The translations under genes and the position numbers were made by a program. From assembly GCA_000149225.2 (NCBI GenBank), contig CM000690.1, forward strand, positions 992,001-1,056,000: a stretch of DNA of 64,000 nucleotides, given 5' to 3'. The notes under the pieces were generated by a model, which was not told where the DNA came from, ran no database searches, and was given only the letters and a program-made list of their open reading frames with translations. Shown here piece after piece: positions 42,463 through 52,113 of this stretch. Source of the DNA: Lachancea kluyveri NRRL Y-12651. Lineage: Eukaryota; Ascomycota; Saccharomycetes; Saccharomycetales; Saccharomycetaceae. How positions within the stretch are numbered: position 1 is the stretch's first letter; each line of letters opens with the position of its first letter.

Positions 42463-43209
42463 AGTTTTTCTTGTTTGTGCAATGTTTGTGTTGTAATACT
42501 GTAAAGGGGAGTAAAAGTGGTCGAGAAAAGAGCAAGTTTTCACGAAGCTTGCGCCGGTATATTTTTCTATTAACTTTTTTTTTTTTTGTTTTTTGCTATG
42601 ATACTAGGAAGGGAGAGGGGAGAGGGACAAATGTACCGAACAAGGAAGAAAGATGAGGTATAATGTTTACGTTTACCCAAAAATTTTTGCACAGAAGGCT
42701 TTGCTTCAGGGGGCGCTGCCGTCATCATTGCTGTTGTTTGTATTTTTCCCTTTTCGGACGCGCTCCGCTCAGAAACTTCCGTAGAGGGGGATTTCCGGGA
42801 AGAGTACGTGCCTCGGGACTTCATGTTCTAACGTGGTGTCTGGATGTCGGTATTGAGCTGTCAGCGGCTAAAAACCGGTTTCCATGCCGTATATGTGTCT
42901 TCTCGACTCAAATCAAAGCTTAAAGCAAGCACTGCTATACAATCTGGGCTGTAAACAGCAGATATAATCGAAGAACAAAGTCCTGTGGTTTCTAGACAGT
43001 GCTATGTTGTTATAAGCTTTTTCGAATGTTGGGCTCTGTCTGAAAAAAAAAAAAAAGGACGGAATTTTCGCCTTTTCAATGATTTGCACGTGTAGGCAGG
43101 CCAAGGGGGAGAGAGAAAGGAAAAAATGTTCCTCTTGTCATGTGATAGTCACGTGACGCGGATATACATTATTCTTGGAAGTAATGTCAGCGGTAAACAG
43201 CTTCTGTGC
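42463..43209. other. SUR7 upstream region
   Basis: About 750 bp between the SUR7 start and the 3' end of YJR056C. It has poly-A/T runs (42568-42580, 43041-43054) and three E-boxes (43087, 43139 and 43150), the last two 11 bp apart. No gene is seen. Confidence 0.5.
43139..43161. promoter_or_regulatory. pair of E-boxes 11 bp apart upstream of SUR7
   Basis: CATGTGAT at 43139 and GTCACGTGAC at 43148, giving CATGTG and CACGTG cores exactly 11 bp apart. This is the same layout (CATGTGAT-N3-CACGTG) as the left edge of the RSE1 palindrome. The 13-mer TCACGTGACGCGG is shared with the IES6/GLY1 promoter. Another CACGTG lies at 43087-43092. Confidence 0.6.
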
Positions 43210-43245
43210 CAAGCTCAAGCTCAAGCTCAAGCGCAAGCGCAAGCT
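43210..43245. repeat. CAAGCT/CAAGCG hexanucleotide repeat, six copies
   Basis: Six tandem 6-bp units that end on the first base of the YJR056C stop codon (read from the plus strand), so the repeat begins immediately after the coding region in the 3' UTR. Confidence 0.85.
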
Positions 43246-43757
43246 TACTTGATTTTCGGTTTCTTGGTCTTATTGTCGATTTTACTGTTTTCCGACGGAT
43301 GCTGGTTGGTCGTATCCCTTCTCTGCTGTAAAAATTTCTCAGTCAGCTGCGGTTTGATTATTCTCCTGTCTTGAAAGTGAGACGAATGGTCAACCGACAG
43401 CGCTGGTTTAGACAGACGGAAAGTCGGTATCTCGCTAGCAGTGTTTTCTTTTTGCTTCCAAGTTTTAACTACAGTTTCCTCTCCCAGTAGATCTTGTCTC
43501 CTCTTAGTGCACCATTGTTGGAGTTGTTCTACAGATTTTCCAGCCTCCAATTGTTTCATGACATCTTCTAAGCATGTCACGTACCCAACGTGTTTGTTCA
43601 GAGTACTTCTTGTTGATGATAGTCGGTACAACTGGGATACTGCGTTGGCGGCTATTTTGAACTCTTGAGTCACTTCCTGGTTCAGCCTCTGTATCTCCTG
43701 TGAAGTTGGAGGGTGAGCAGGCGGTAAATCATCCTCTAAGCTTGATAACTGTTCCAT
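43245..43757 (-). CDS. YJR056C: YJR056C-type nuclear protein of unknown function
   Basis: A 170-residue protein with a helical, conserved-looking N-terminal half (PPTSQEIQRLNQEVTQEFKIAANAV, then KHVGYVTCLEDVMKQLEAGKSVEQL) and a basic C-terminus rich in Lys/Asn that could be a nuclear localisation signal. Sequence pattern, strand and position between HIT1 and CDC8 fit S. cerevisiae YJR056C, whose function is unknown. It is shorter than that protein (236). It is divergent from the YML053C-like gene with 183 bp between. Confidence 0.75.
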   Translation of the reverse strand: MEQLSSLEDDLPPAHPPTSQEIQRLNQEVTQEFKIAANAVSQLYRLSSTRSTLNKHVGYVTCLEDVMKQLEAGKSVEQLQQWCTKRRQDLLGEETVVKTWKQKENTASEIPTFRLSKPALSVDHSSHFQDRRIIKPQLTEKFLQQRRDTTNQHPSENSKIDNKTKKPKIK

Positions 43758-43940
43758 CTTTTCTTTAGTATATGAATCGCTTCTTCCCTTATTCTACGTC
43801 TTCTTTACTGGCTTGATAACTACTTCTTTCCCATTTAGAAATCAGAAAAGGGAAAGGTAAGGATGGTGAGAGAGAAGCAAGAAAAAAAAAAAAAAAGAAA
43901 AGAAGAAACAAAACCCTCTTAAGTCATTATAAACGATTGA

Positions 43941-44513
43941 ATGGGCTGTCCATCGAAATCCAAAGACCTCGTGATGCTTGGCCAGTTGACTTTTCTTGTA
44001 GCAGTGATTTTACTCACGAAACTTGTTGACCGAAACCGTGCCACTCGCAGCTCAACAATGCTCTATAACTACTCGCCACAGGAATTAGTCACTCCTTCTG
44101 CTCTTAAAAGAGACTTTCAATTTTTTGAAGATATTGCACAGACAACAAAACGGGTGAAAAGAGAAACCAAGACTAATAATGCATGCCATGTAACAGCGCT
44201 TCAAGCCGAAAAACCGGAAACGCCGGACATAGAAGAAACTTTTCATGCGGTTGTTATGGGAGAAAGGTGCAGTTCATCTGCCTCTTCATCACCGTATGTT
44301 GAAATTGAGGACTACATTCTGGAGGGATATGGATCGCGGGATATAAATGATGGCTACAACAGCAGGTTAAGCCTCGATGACATTAAGCCTGTGAATTACT
44401 GTCTATATGACAACGCTGTGGAGGAGTTTGATGATGAGGAAATTGATGATGCGTCTGATGATAAGACTTTACTCGACTCACATGACGAGGATATAGAAAT
44501 GAGCTGTGACTAG
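43941..44513 (+). CDS. YML053C-like protein of unknown function
   Basis: A 190-residue open frame. From the ATG at 43941 it has an unusual start, MGCPSK (a possible acylation site), then a hydrophobic stretch (about 12-28). From an internal ATG at 44058 (MLYNYSPQELVTPS) the product is soluble: a short motif, KRDFQFFEDI, and a strongly acidic, Ser-rich C-terminus (EEFDDEEIDDASDD). The internal start looks more like S. cerevisiae YML053C. Orientation and position next to SUR7 match that gene. No splice consensus is visible between the two starts. Confidence 0.6.
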   Translation: MGCPSKSKDLVMLGQLTFLVAVILLTKLVDRNRATRSSTMLYNYSPQELVTPSALKRDFQFFEDIAQTTKRVKRETKTNNACHVTALQAEKPETPDIEETFHAVVMGERCSSSASSSPYVEIEDYILEGYGSRDINDGYNSRLSLDDIKPVNYCLYDNAVEEFDDEEIDDASDDKTLLDSHDEDIEMSCD

Positions 44514-46507
44514 ACAACAGCTCGGCTGGTTAATACACTGCCTTTCGATATAGATCAGAGAAAGGTTGTGAAAAAGTTTTTTGCATTTTTATTTTACACA
44601 CAGATAGCCATTTTCTGCTAATGTAATTTTTTATTTATGATGGTTTCACTGACACTAGCGGAAAACGGAGGGGAAGGGTAACGGGCCGCGTGAGAAGCTT
44701 TAAGCGTGTCATTATATACTTCTAAAAACCACCATAAGTGTATATATATACACTCTTAGTACATGTGGCGTAACGCACAGGTTAAGTGTATCTTGTTCTG
44801 AAACCAAAACCTGACATGTACAGATAGATTTTTTTGTCGGCTGACTCTTGGACATCAGCTATTTTAACTCGTACATTCCTTCCAATGATGCCTGTAACGG
44901 CAATAGTGGCGACAGAAAGAAAAGAAATAAACGCGAGCTAACGTAAAATTCTGTTGCTCGCCAAGCATAGAATATGCCAGCTCAATCTATTTCTCAAAAA
45001 GAAACCAACAGATTCTGGTTACTGGACATATGTCACTATAAAGTTCCAAGCTAAAAGGACAATGATCAAGAGTATACGGAGTTTGCATTCAATTTGAATG
45101 AAACGTAACGACACATTATTGTTCTGATCTGGTTACAGCGTAAACATTCGTCATTTACCAAGAGAAACGTTTTAAATAAACGAGATAGCTTTGCCTGGTT
45201 TATTTGGTACATGTACTAGCCAATGGGTTGTTTATAACTCTTTCGTCGTAAATGGATTCATTTTCATTGTTTTTTTCAAAGAAAAAATACGGTCTCAGTA
45301 AAGATTGTGATACAAACACAATTTGGACTCTTGGGGTCAAATGCAATGACACATTTGCGTTTCGCTCCCATCAGGCCTTAAAGCGAAACTTCTGTCAACA
45401 TTATACAAAAAAAAAAAGAAAAAAAAAAACAAGATTCACTTTCCAGTAAGCGCACTGATCCCTGAATTTTTAGAGTCCTAGTCTGAAAACATTGCACAGT
45501 TTAACGTGCTAACAGGCTAGATGGCTCTGGAACCTGGTGCTCATAGAAAAAAGCACATCATTAGAAGCTCCATGAATTGCTTTTAGTTTTGAAGTAGGAT
45601 GTAGAGTAGGATAACTGAAAGAAAGAAGTGGTAAAAACCGTGGATCCAATTGTGCGTGTACTCACTAAAGTACCCTACGTTGGATAGGGCCAGCAGTACA
45701 TCAGATGGGTTTTTTCAATCGCATGCCTTTCATCTGCAATTTTCTGGTTTTATAATTAGTAGTCCAGATGGTCCTTACTTCTGTACAGAGAAAAATTTTT
45801 CAAGCTGTTACACCTGCTAGGTAACAGACCTTGGCAACATAAGAGGCGTTTTTACTTATCTTTACCTTGCGATGAGATACAAATATAGAATCACCGTTTT
45901 CAAGGCATGAGAAATCCGATTTACGAGAATACGCACTTTCTACGGCAGTCCGATGCATAAACATTGCAACACCTTCAAAAGCGTCCATCTTATACTATCT
46001 TCATATTATTAATTAAGGTCTAATCCAGAGCTTTTCCGTAACTACCGTTAGCTAATAAGTTATGTGAAGGTGTTCTTCTGGCCATCCCAAACCCATTATA
46101 TACGATATGCCTATACATGCAGGGGAATTACATAATACATTTCAGGCTCTAGGCTATCTAAAGCCCAAACACCTCACCTTCGAAAACAGCCTAATTGTGT
46201 TGAAAGTACATTGTGCGCAAATGGCCACTATGACGCAATTGTATTGTGAAACGTGTTGTCATTTTTACTTAGTTACCAGATCGGCTAAATCTTGCAGTCT
46301 CAGAAATGGACGGTTCCATATACACAATTGCAAGATGACGTTAACTGTGGTAAAGTGGATTCTTGGGAAATACAGAAACCGTAAAATTGTAGGAATACAT
46401 AAATCAATGTTTTGAAATTTAACAAATCTCGTTAAAGCGTCTTGCTGATACTAAAGCGAGAGAACCGATCAACGAAACACAAATATAATAATAGAAAAAA
46501 AATTCAG
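44514..46507. other. 2 kb gene-poor interval
   Basis: Between the YML053C-like gene and the PH-domain gene. A 102-codon frame with an ATG at 46107-46415 and a 65-codon frame at 45252-45449 have no recognisable family. The latter ends in a Lys run encoded by the poly-A tract at 45408-45429. Repeated TA-rich sequence (44735-44755) could be a promoter element. No RNA gene is recognised. Confidence 0.4.
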
Positions 46508-47485
46508 ATGCTGGCGCCACCAGAGTATAAACCTACGTTGCATTTCTTTGACATTGTTCAGCTCTTTGATGAATCGAATTTCACACAATGGAAGAATTCG
46601 ATTTCAAAGAATAAGAGATGGAAAACGAGTAAGTTGAAGTGGAAACCAGTCTGTATAGAGGTGAATTCTACCCAATTGAATATCTATCAGCTAAAGAACC
46701 AACATGATATGCTACTCATCAATAAAATGTTTGATTCCTGTAAAACCCATAAACATGAAAAGCACTCCCAGGCTCAAGGAACGACTAAAGTAGAGCAAGA
46801 TCACCTTTCGAAAAAGTTACAAAACACCCGGCGTGTGGGCCAAAAACCAGCGGCCAGTTACCAATCCAGGGACGAGTTGATCAAAAACGTTATAGCTAAT
46901 AATGTACAGCTCCCGGAAATTTCTATGAAGAGCTTAGTCTCCTCAGAAGTTCCGTGGAGGTCATACACTTTACAATATTCTAACGTAGGGTGTGGATATG
47001 TTGATACTTCTGAAAGTGAAAACTGGGATCCCCAATTTTTACATTATAACAACAAATTGTATAACACACTCAGGCTGCGACTACAACAGGACCAGATTTT
47101 GATGAAATGTCTCACGCCAGAGAAGTTTGAAAACATATATCATAACCTCTGTATTGCTAGAGATATCTCTCTGCCTTTAGAGATCAGAGAATTCGCATGT
47201 GTTAGAAGTACTGCAAGAAAACATTACCTCAAACAAAGAAACGAGCCACACGACTCAAGCGATATTGCAAATATACCAAGCTACTCCCAGTCCACTGGCT
47301 CTGGTAACGGAAGTTCTTTGGTGTCGGAGAAAGGTACAGGCATATCAGTCAGTCAAGGGTTGGCCGATCTGATAGAAGAAGAGAATGAAGTTGTCAGGGA
47401 TGAATTCCTTAACGAGTATTTAATGGTATCGACTAGTAGGTTCACTCCATTACAATGGGAAGATCCATGGGTCCCAGTAGCATGA
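46508..47485 (+). CDS. PH-domain protein resembling YHR131C/YNL144C
   Basis: A 325-residue protein beginning MLAPPEYKPTLHFFDIVQLF. The PPxY-type opening, then the strand pattern WKPVCIEVNSTQLNIYQL, the RSYTLQYSNVGCGYVD block, LRLRLQQDQILMKC and the helix SLPLEIREFACV, form a split pleckstrin-homology domain. This is the layout of the uncharacterised S. cerevisiae proteins YHR131C and YNL144C and of related fungal proteins. A long insertion (about 80-135) sits inside the domain. It is less than half the length of those proteins, lacking most of the C-terminal region. Its function is unknown, probably phosphoinositide or membrane binding. S. cerevisiae has no such gene between YJR056C and CDC8. 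Confidence 0.6.
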   Translation: MLAPPEYKPTLHFFDIVQLFDESNFTQWKNSISKNKRWKTSKLKWKPVCIEVNSTQLNIYQLKNQHDMLLINKMFDSCKTHKHEKHSQAQGTTKVEQDHLSKKLQNTRRVGQKPAASYQSRDELIKNVIANNVQLPEISMKSLVSSEVPWRSYTLQYSNVGCGYVDTSESENWDPQFLHYNNKLYNTLRLRLQQDQILMKCLTPEKFENIYHNLCIARDISLPLEIREFACVRSTARKHYLKQRNEPHDSSDIANIPSYSQSTGSGNGSSLVSEKGTGISVSQGLADLIEEENEVVRDEFLNEYLMVSTSRFTPLQWEDPWVPVA

Positions 47486-47716
47486 AAGTCAAGCACTCTC
47501 CACATATAACCTTGCTCATTCCGTTCCTCACAAGGTGGCTGAACCTGCATTCAATACACCCTTTAATATTACATATGCGGGTACTATATAGTTAACAGTA
47601 TGATGGCTTGATTTAAGTGCATGAATTTATCTTAGGAGAACCTGACTATACTACTCGCTATCTTCACTACGTTCGCAGCAACAAAAAGGAAAGCACGAAC
47701 GCGAAATACAAAAATT

Positions 47717-47816
47717 TCTCCCGGGGGCGATTCGAACGCCCGATCTCAAGATTACTTAATCGTACCGAAGTACCACATTACAGTCTTGCGCCGTAAACCA
47801 ACTTGGCTACCGAGAG
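47717..47816 (-). tRNA. tRNA-Tyr(GTA) with 25-nt intron
   Basis: Read on the minus strand, the acceptor CTCTCGG pairs with CCGGGAG and the discriminator is A. The A box is TAGCCAAGTTGG and the B box GGGCGTTCGAATC. The anticodon GTA is followed by an intron of about 25 nt one or two bases 3' of it, giving a mature 75-nt tRNA. S. cerevisiae tRNA-Tyr introns are 14 nt. A tRNA-Tyr also lies between YJR056C and CDC8 in S. cerevisiae. Confidence 0.95.
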
Positions 47817-47923
47817 AAGTGTATACTATCTCCAGATGGTGGGGCAAATATATAGCATGTCTACTTATTCGTATTTCTTGAATAGCTAAATAAGACAAAT
47901 AACATCGGATAACCAAAAAGATA

Positions 47924-48245
47924 TGTTGGAACGAAATACAACTATCGACCATCGACTAGTATTCGTGTTACTAGTATATTATTATACACGGTGTTATAAG
48001 GTGACATAAAGAATGAGAAACAGTCATCTAAGTTAGTGGAAGCTGAAACGCAAGGATTGATAATGTAATAGGATAATGAACCAGAAACATATAAAAGGAA
48101 GAATATTTGTATGTAGAATTATCGACTCCCTTTTCTGGATTCCTAGAAAGGTCAGGAGAACTTCTAGTATAACCATATACCAATTATTATAGCCTTAATC
48201 AAAAATGGAATCTCGACAATTGTCCCAATATTCACCTATTTCTCA
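47924..48245 (+). mobile_element. solo LTR of Ty1/copia type (delta-like)
   Basis: A 322-bp LTR with the same TGTTGGAACG start and CTCA end as the copy at 14697 and high similarity throughout. It is a solo fossil with no internal region. The four bases GATA flank it directly on both sides, perhaps the rest of a target duplication. It begins 108 bp from the 5' end of tRNA-Tyr, on that gene's upstream side, as expected of Pol III-targeted Ty1 insertion. The clean ends suggest that it is not very old. Confidence 0.93.
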
Positions 48246-49998
48246 GATAATAGTTCATCAATGATCCGATAGACTAACCAACTGGTGATCCCTAAAGACT
48301 ACCACATCATTTGATAATTACTAAGCCCAAAAGATTGGTCGGCTAATGACTAGAAACTAGGCTGATGTAGAAAAGGTATAAAAAGAGCGTGGACTTTCGC
48401 AGAGGAGGGATCTTAATTATAGATAGAACCAAACATCATAAGAGGCAATTAAGAAATAATGTTTGAGATATATTTTCCAATCTTCTGTTGATGGGGAAAT
48501 TTACATGGCGTTGGGTGGTGAAACAAATAAGCTATACACTACGACTGTTTCTCACATCTTAGACAAGCATACCAGGGCTGGTAGTATCTGACAGAATTAA
48601 AGCAAATGTGGGTCAATTGCCTATTTTCCAGAATGTAGAAAAAAGCTTGGTAGTTATAAACCAGCGTTTGCAGACTCATCGAAGAGGGGTTGCGATTACA
48701 GCTAGACGTATGAAATTGACAAATGCCAGGCTAAATAACACAATCTAGGGAGATAAACCGTTACCAGTATTTTAGCCAAAAAATTTACACAACAAAACTT
48801 CCAAACCCAAAGTTAGGTGTTGAATTCTGAGTACGATAAAGTGTAGAACTTAATTAATATTTCATCCTCCTTTTCCTCCTCCTCTGCAATGCTACATATC
48901 TGGTTGGAAAGCAATCTAAATGTGACATTCTGATCCACAACTACGAAAGGTTTAATATTATATTTAATCCACTTACTCATGTTAATTAGGTTAAGTGATT
49001 TATGGGCAATCTTATCGCTACTTCTATGTAGACAAAAAAAATTATATAAAGCTCAGTTATTGGCAGAATAACGTATAAAGTACTAAATTTAAATTATCAT
49101 AGCGTTTTTGTTTATTTATTACATTAAATAAAGAGTACTCAGACAAGTGCAGAGTATCGGTATTTACATATCGTACACTTTGTGTGAAAATAGTACAATT
49201 ATGTTTTCATATTTTGAAATCCAAACTATTCTTGAGTATTTTGTCTTTTGTAGGTTTTAAGACGTTTTTCGAATCTGACAGATCCGGATAATTTAATATG
49301 CTCTGAGAGTCCTGGATTGTATTATCTTTTTGATTCCCCCATTAGTTACTGATTACACCTTCAACTACAACACGACAAAAACTGGCTATTTCTTTCTTTA
49401 AAAAAATTCAAAGCCCACCTTTACGCCAAGTATGTACTTGGCTTTGGCATAATTACGCAAGGAGATATTTTATTTTGTTACTGTAATAGTCTAATGTTGT
49501 TTACCTATGATATTTTCCTGTAAGAAGCCAAGATTTTTCCCATAGAGATAGCCTCTTAATATGAAACTTAAATCTGAACCAAGCAACACGGCATCGTGAG
49601 TACATTGTAGGGTATTTCGAAATGTATAGGCATTTTTGTGTGTTTACGTGCTTTTAAGCACCTCAATTCTTAGAGGTGGTTCAGGCGCGTATCGATCTGT
49701 GGGTTTACGGTTTATACCGCGTAGACACCTCCAACTTGTGCGGTTGTGGAACACATAGGAGTTGGAAGGTAGACTATTAATCGTTTTCATGTCCCCCCCC
49801 CCCCCAACATACAAAGCGCTTCCTTTAACAACATTTTTCGGAATGTAAAATAAAAGATGGTTTACTTGGCAATCAGAAAGGGTAGTTAGAAACCCTCAAT
49901 CTCCATTTGCGACAAGCCCGAAAGGATTTGGCTTCTTAGTATTCTGACCCTGAATTGCTTTATCCAACAACAGCAACAACAACGCCTCGCACATAAAC
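48246..49998. other. 1.75 kb gene-free interval before CDC8
   Basis: AT-rich, with no open frame above 60 codons that resembles a gene. A C-run lies at 49795-49805. The sequence between 48840 and 49330 is particularly AT-rich and could serve as a replication origin, but I found no exact 11-bp origin consensus that I trust. It may contain older LTR remnants that I cannot recognise. Confidence 0.4.
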
Positions 49999-50643
49999 AT
50001 GGCCCGTGGAAAGCTGATCTTAATCGAAGGTTTGGATAGAACTGGAAAGACCACTCAAACTTCTATTCTCCTCGAAAAACTGGGACAGGGTGCCGAGTTA
50101 ATCAAATTTCCAAACAGAACCACTAAAACTGGCCAGTTGATTAACACATACCTAACAGATTCGAGTTTTTCATTACCAGACCAAGCCATCCATCTATTGT
50201 TTTCCGCGAATAGATGGGAGGATGCTGAGAAAATCAAAGGTTTGCTTTTGGAGGGAAAGCATGTCGTTCTGGATAGATATGTATACTCAGGTGTTGCATA
50301 TTCTGCTGCCAAGAAAACTCCTGGTATGGATTTGGAATGGTGTTTACAACCAGATAAGGGTTTGATTAAACCGGATCTTACCTTGTTCTTTATGAATGAA
50401 CAAGCAGAGACAAGTTCTCGTGGTGGTTTTGGCGAGGAAAGGTATGAAACATCTGCTTTCCAAACTCAAGTCAAAAATGAATTCCTACAGCTAATGAATG
50501 AAATTGAAGAACCTCACTATAGAAAAAACCATCTAAAGGTCTTGAACGTTGCAGGTAAGACAATCGAAGAAGTTTCCGAAGAAGTTTGGACAATCGTTAG
50601 TGATAATATACAAAAGGATTCCTACGATTTTATGTACTTTTAG
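49999..50643 (+). CDS. CDC8: thymidylate kinase
   Basis: Phosphorylates dTMP (and dUMP) to the diphosphate with ATP, essential for DNA synthesis. The 214 residues (S. cerevisiae 216) show the P-loop GLDRTGKTTQ (11-20), LLFSANRWED, the DRY motif VLDRYVYSGVAYSAAK (about 91-106) and the lid segment GGFGEERYE. It corresponds to YJR057W. The 3' end is convergent with APS2, with 33 bp between stop codons. Confidence 0.97.
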   Translation: MARGKLILIEGLDRTGKTTQTSILLEKLGQGAELIKFPNRTTKTGQLINTYLTDSSFSLPDQAIHLLFSANRWEDAEKIKGLLLEGKHVVLDRYVYSGVAYSAAKKTPGMDLEWCLQPDKGLIKPDLTLFFMNEQAETSSRGGFGEERYETSAFQTQVKNEFLQLMNEIEEPHYRKNHLKVLNVAGKTIEEVSEEVWTIVSDNIQKDSYDFMYF

Positions 50644-50676
50644 TTTTGTATCGTTCTGTTTTTAGCACCTCACCTC

Positions 50677-51153
50677 CTAATCGAGCCTGTCCAAATAACT
50701 CAGCCTTTCTAATAGCAAATCCTTTGAAGTTTCTTGGATTTCGCCACCAATGAACATCTCATCCATAATCATGTAGACTTTGTAAAAGCTGAATACAATG
50801 TCTAATTCACATACATTCCCAAAAAAAGAATCCAATACTTCAACGAACAAGTGAATATGCGAAAGGTATATTAATTCTTCATCTTGTAAGTCTACACCCA
50901 TCACAAAATAAAGACCAGCATAACGCTTGTATACCAGCTTTGTTGAGTCCGAAAACTCTACAAAGTTACTCTGATGCTTGTGATCCCGAGAAGACACCAG
51001 CTTGTATATTTGTGCAATCAATTCCAGACTTCCCGAGGCAACGGATCCGCCATTAACGACCGAACTACTTGTATAGTCTGCGAGTGGCTGAAACCATCTT
51101 ACTAGTCTAACCACACCCTGCTTATTCAGACACAAGATAAATTGTATTGCCAT
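50677..51153 (-). CDS. APS2: AP-2 adaptor sigma subunit
   Basis: Small (sigma) chain of the AP-2 clathrin adaptor for endocytosis. The 158 residues form the longin-like clathrin adaptor small-chain domain: IQFILCLNKQGVVRLVRWF at the start, KLVYKRYAGLYFVMGVD (about 85-101), then EVLDSFFGNVCELDIVFSFYKVYMIMDEMFIGGE (about 117-150). Slightly longer than S. cerevisiae YJR058C (147) because of an insertion near residues 30-60. Confidence 0.95.
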   Translation of the reverse strand: MAIQFILCLNKQGVVRLVRWFQPLADYTSSSVVNGGSVASGSLELIAQIYKLVSSRDHKHQSNFVEFSDSTKLVYKRYAGLYFVMGVDLQDEELIYLSHIHLFVEVLDSFFGNVCELDIVFSFYKVYMIMDEMFIGGEIQETSKDLLLERLSYLDRLD

Positions 51154-52113
51154 CTGTCCTGTAATAAAGTCTTTTCCTCTTGCTCCTTAACTGAAAAGCT
51201 TGGAAAATCATAAAACTAAGAGTAGCCTTATTTTTTTTAATTTGTGCGTAATGTTTGATCCCAAGACGGAACTCAAAGCCAACTATAAAAGGGGCATCCA
51301 ATGCATATGGGCAATGTGCATAAAAGCAGAAATCGATTTGACAGTTTGAGAAAGCTAATACTCCAAGTAACACACCAAAAAGCGAATATCTAAATGGTTG
51401 TCTTATTTTGCAGTGAAATTTCTACGCGTACACGATAACAAAGAGCGATCTTTCATACATGTTTTACAACAATTAGTTTCCCCACCTGGACAAATGTATG
51501 TGTTTGTAAGTTTATTCTCTGCTTGCAAGATAAAAAAACGGTGCTAATCTACAGATAATCAGCTCATACGCATGCAAAAGCATCAATATACTTGCTGTAT
51601 CTCTTCCTCAAAAATCTAGGCCACGATGATCTAAACTGCGTTTAGCCAGAATTTCGTAATTAATTGATTGGGCGAACAGTACAGCATTTTAAATTTGAAC
51701 TCCTATTGATTTCATTACAGAATGTGAGATATTTTATGGCTGATGCTTACTCCGACAGAGGAGCACCATGGTGGTAGCACGATGTGGGATTATGGCTATC
51801 GTTAACCCGATAAATAATAACAAAAAAAAAGGAACCGATAAACAACAAGAGGCCCTCGAGAACTACGTCTGATAATCAGATATGTTTCCCTTCTCGATAG
51901 AACTATAATGTATAGTTTATCTCGAAGGCCTATACACAGACATCGATGACGGCTTTCTGCGTTCCTTGTTGTATACGTTCCTACGGCAGCCACTTCTCTG
52001 ACCAAAACCTCGGTTTCTTGTAAGTAGTAACAATGTTTTATATTGAACAACTAATCTTTAAGTGTTGCGAAATTTCACCGTTTGTCATTTAAAACCAGCT
52101 TGTTGTACATACA
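51154..52113. other. divergent region APS2 / PEX1
   Basis: About 960 bp. A minus-strand frame that overlaps the APS2 start (51122-51373) is not credible. A segment at 51842-51972 has nested inverted repeats (listed separately). No other gene is seen. Confidence 0.45.
51842..51972. repeat. nested inverted repeats upstream of PEX1
   Basis: An outer 8-bp arm ACAACAAG (51842) pairs with CTTGTTGT (51965). An inner arm starting AGGCC (51850) pairs, with small bulges, with the sequence ending GGCCT at 51931. The right inner arm (51911-51926) can also pair with 51893-51909 as a tight hairpin, so the two helices are mutually exclusive. A perfect 5-bp hairpin TCTGA-N3-TCAGA is at 51869-51881. It lies 140-270 bp before the PEX1 ATG. 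Confidence 0.5.

Noticed and set aside
46107-46415. 102-codon open frame upstream of the PH-domain gene
   Set aside because: It has an ATG but no recognisable domain and a composition rich in Cys/His typical of noncoding frames; kept only as a note.
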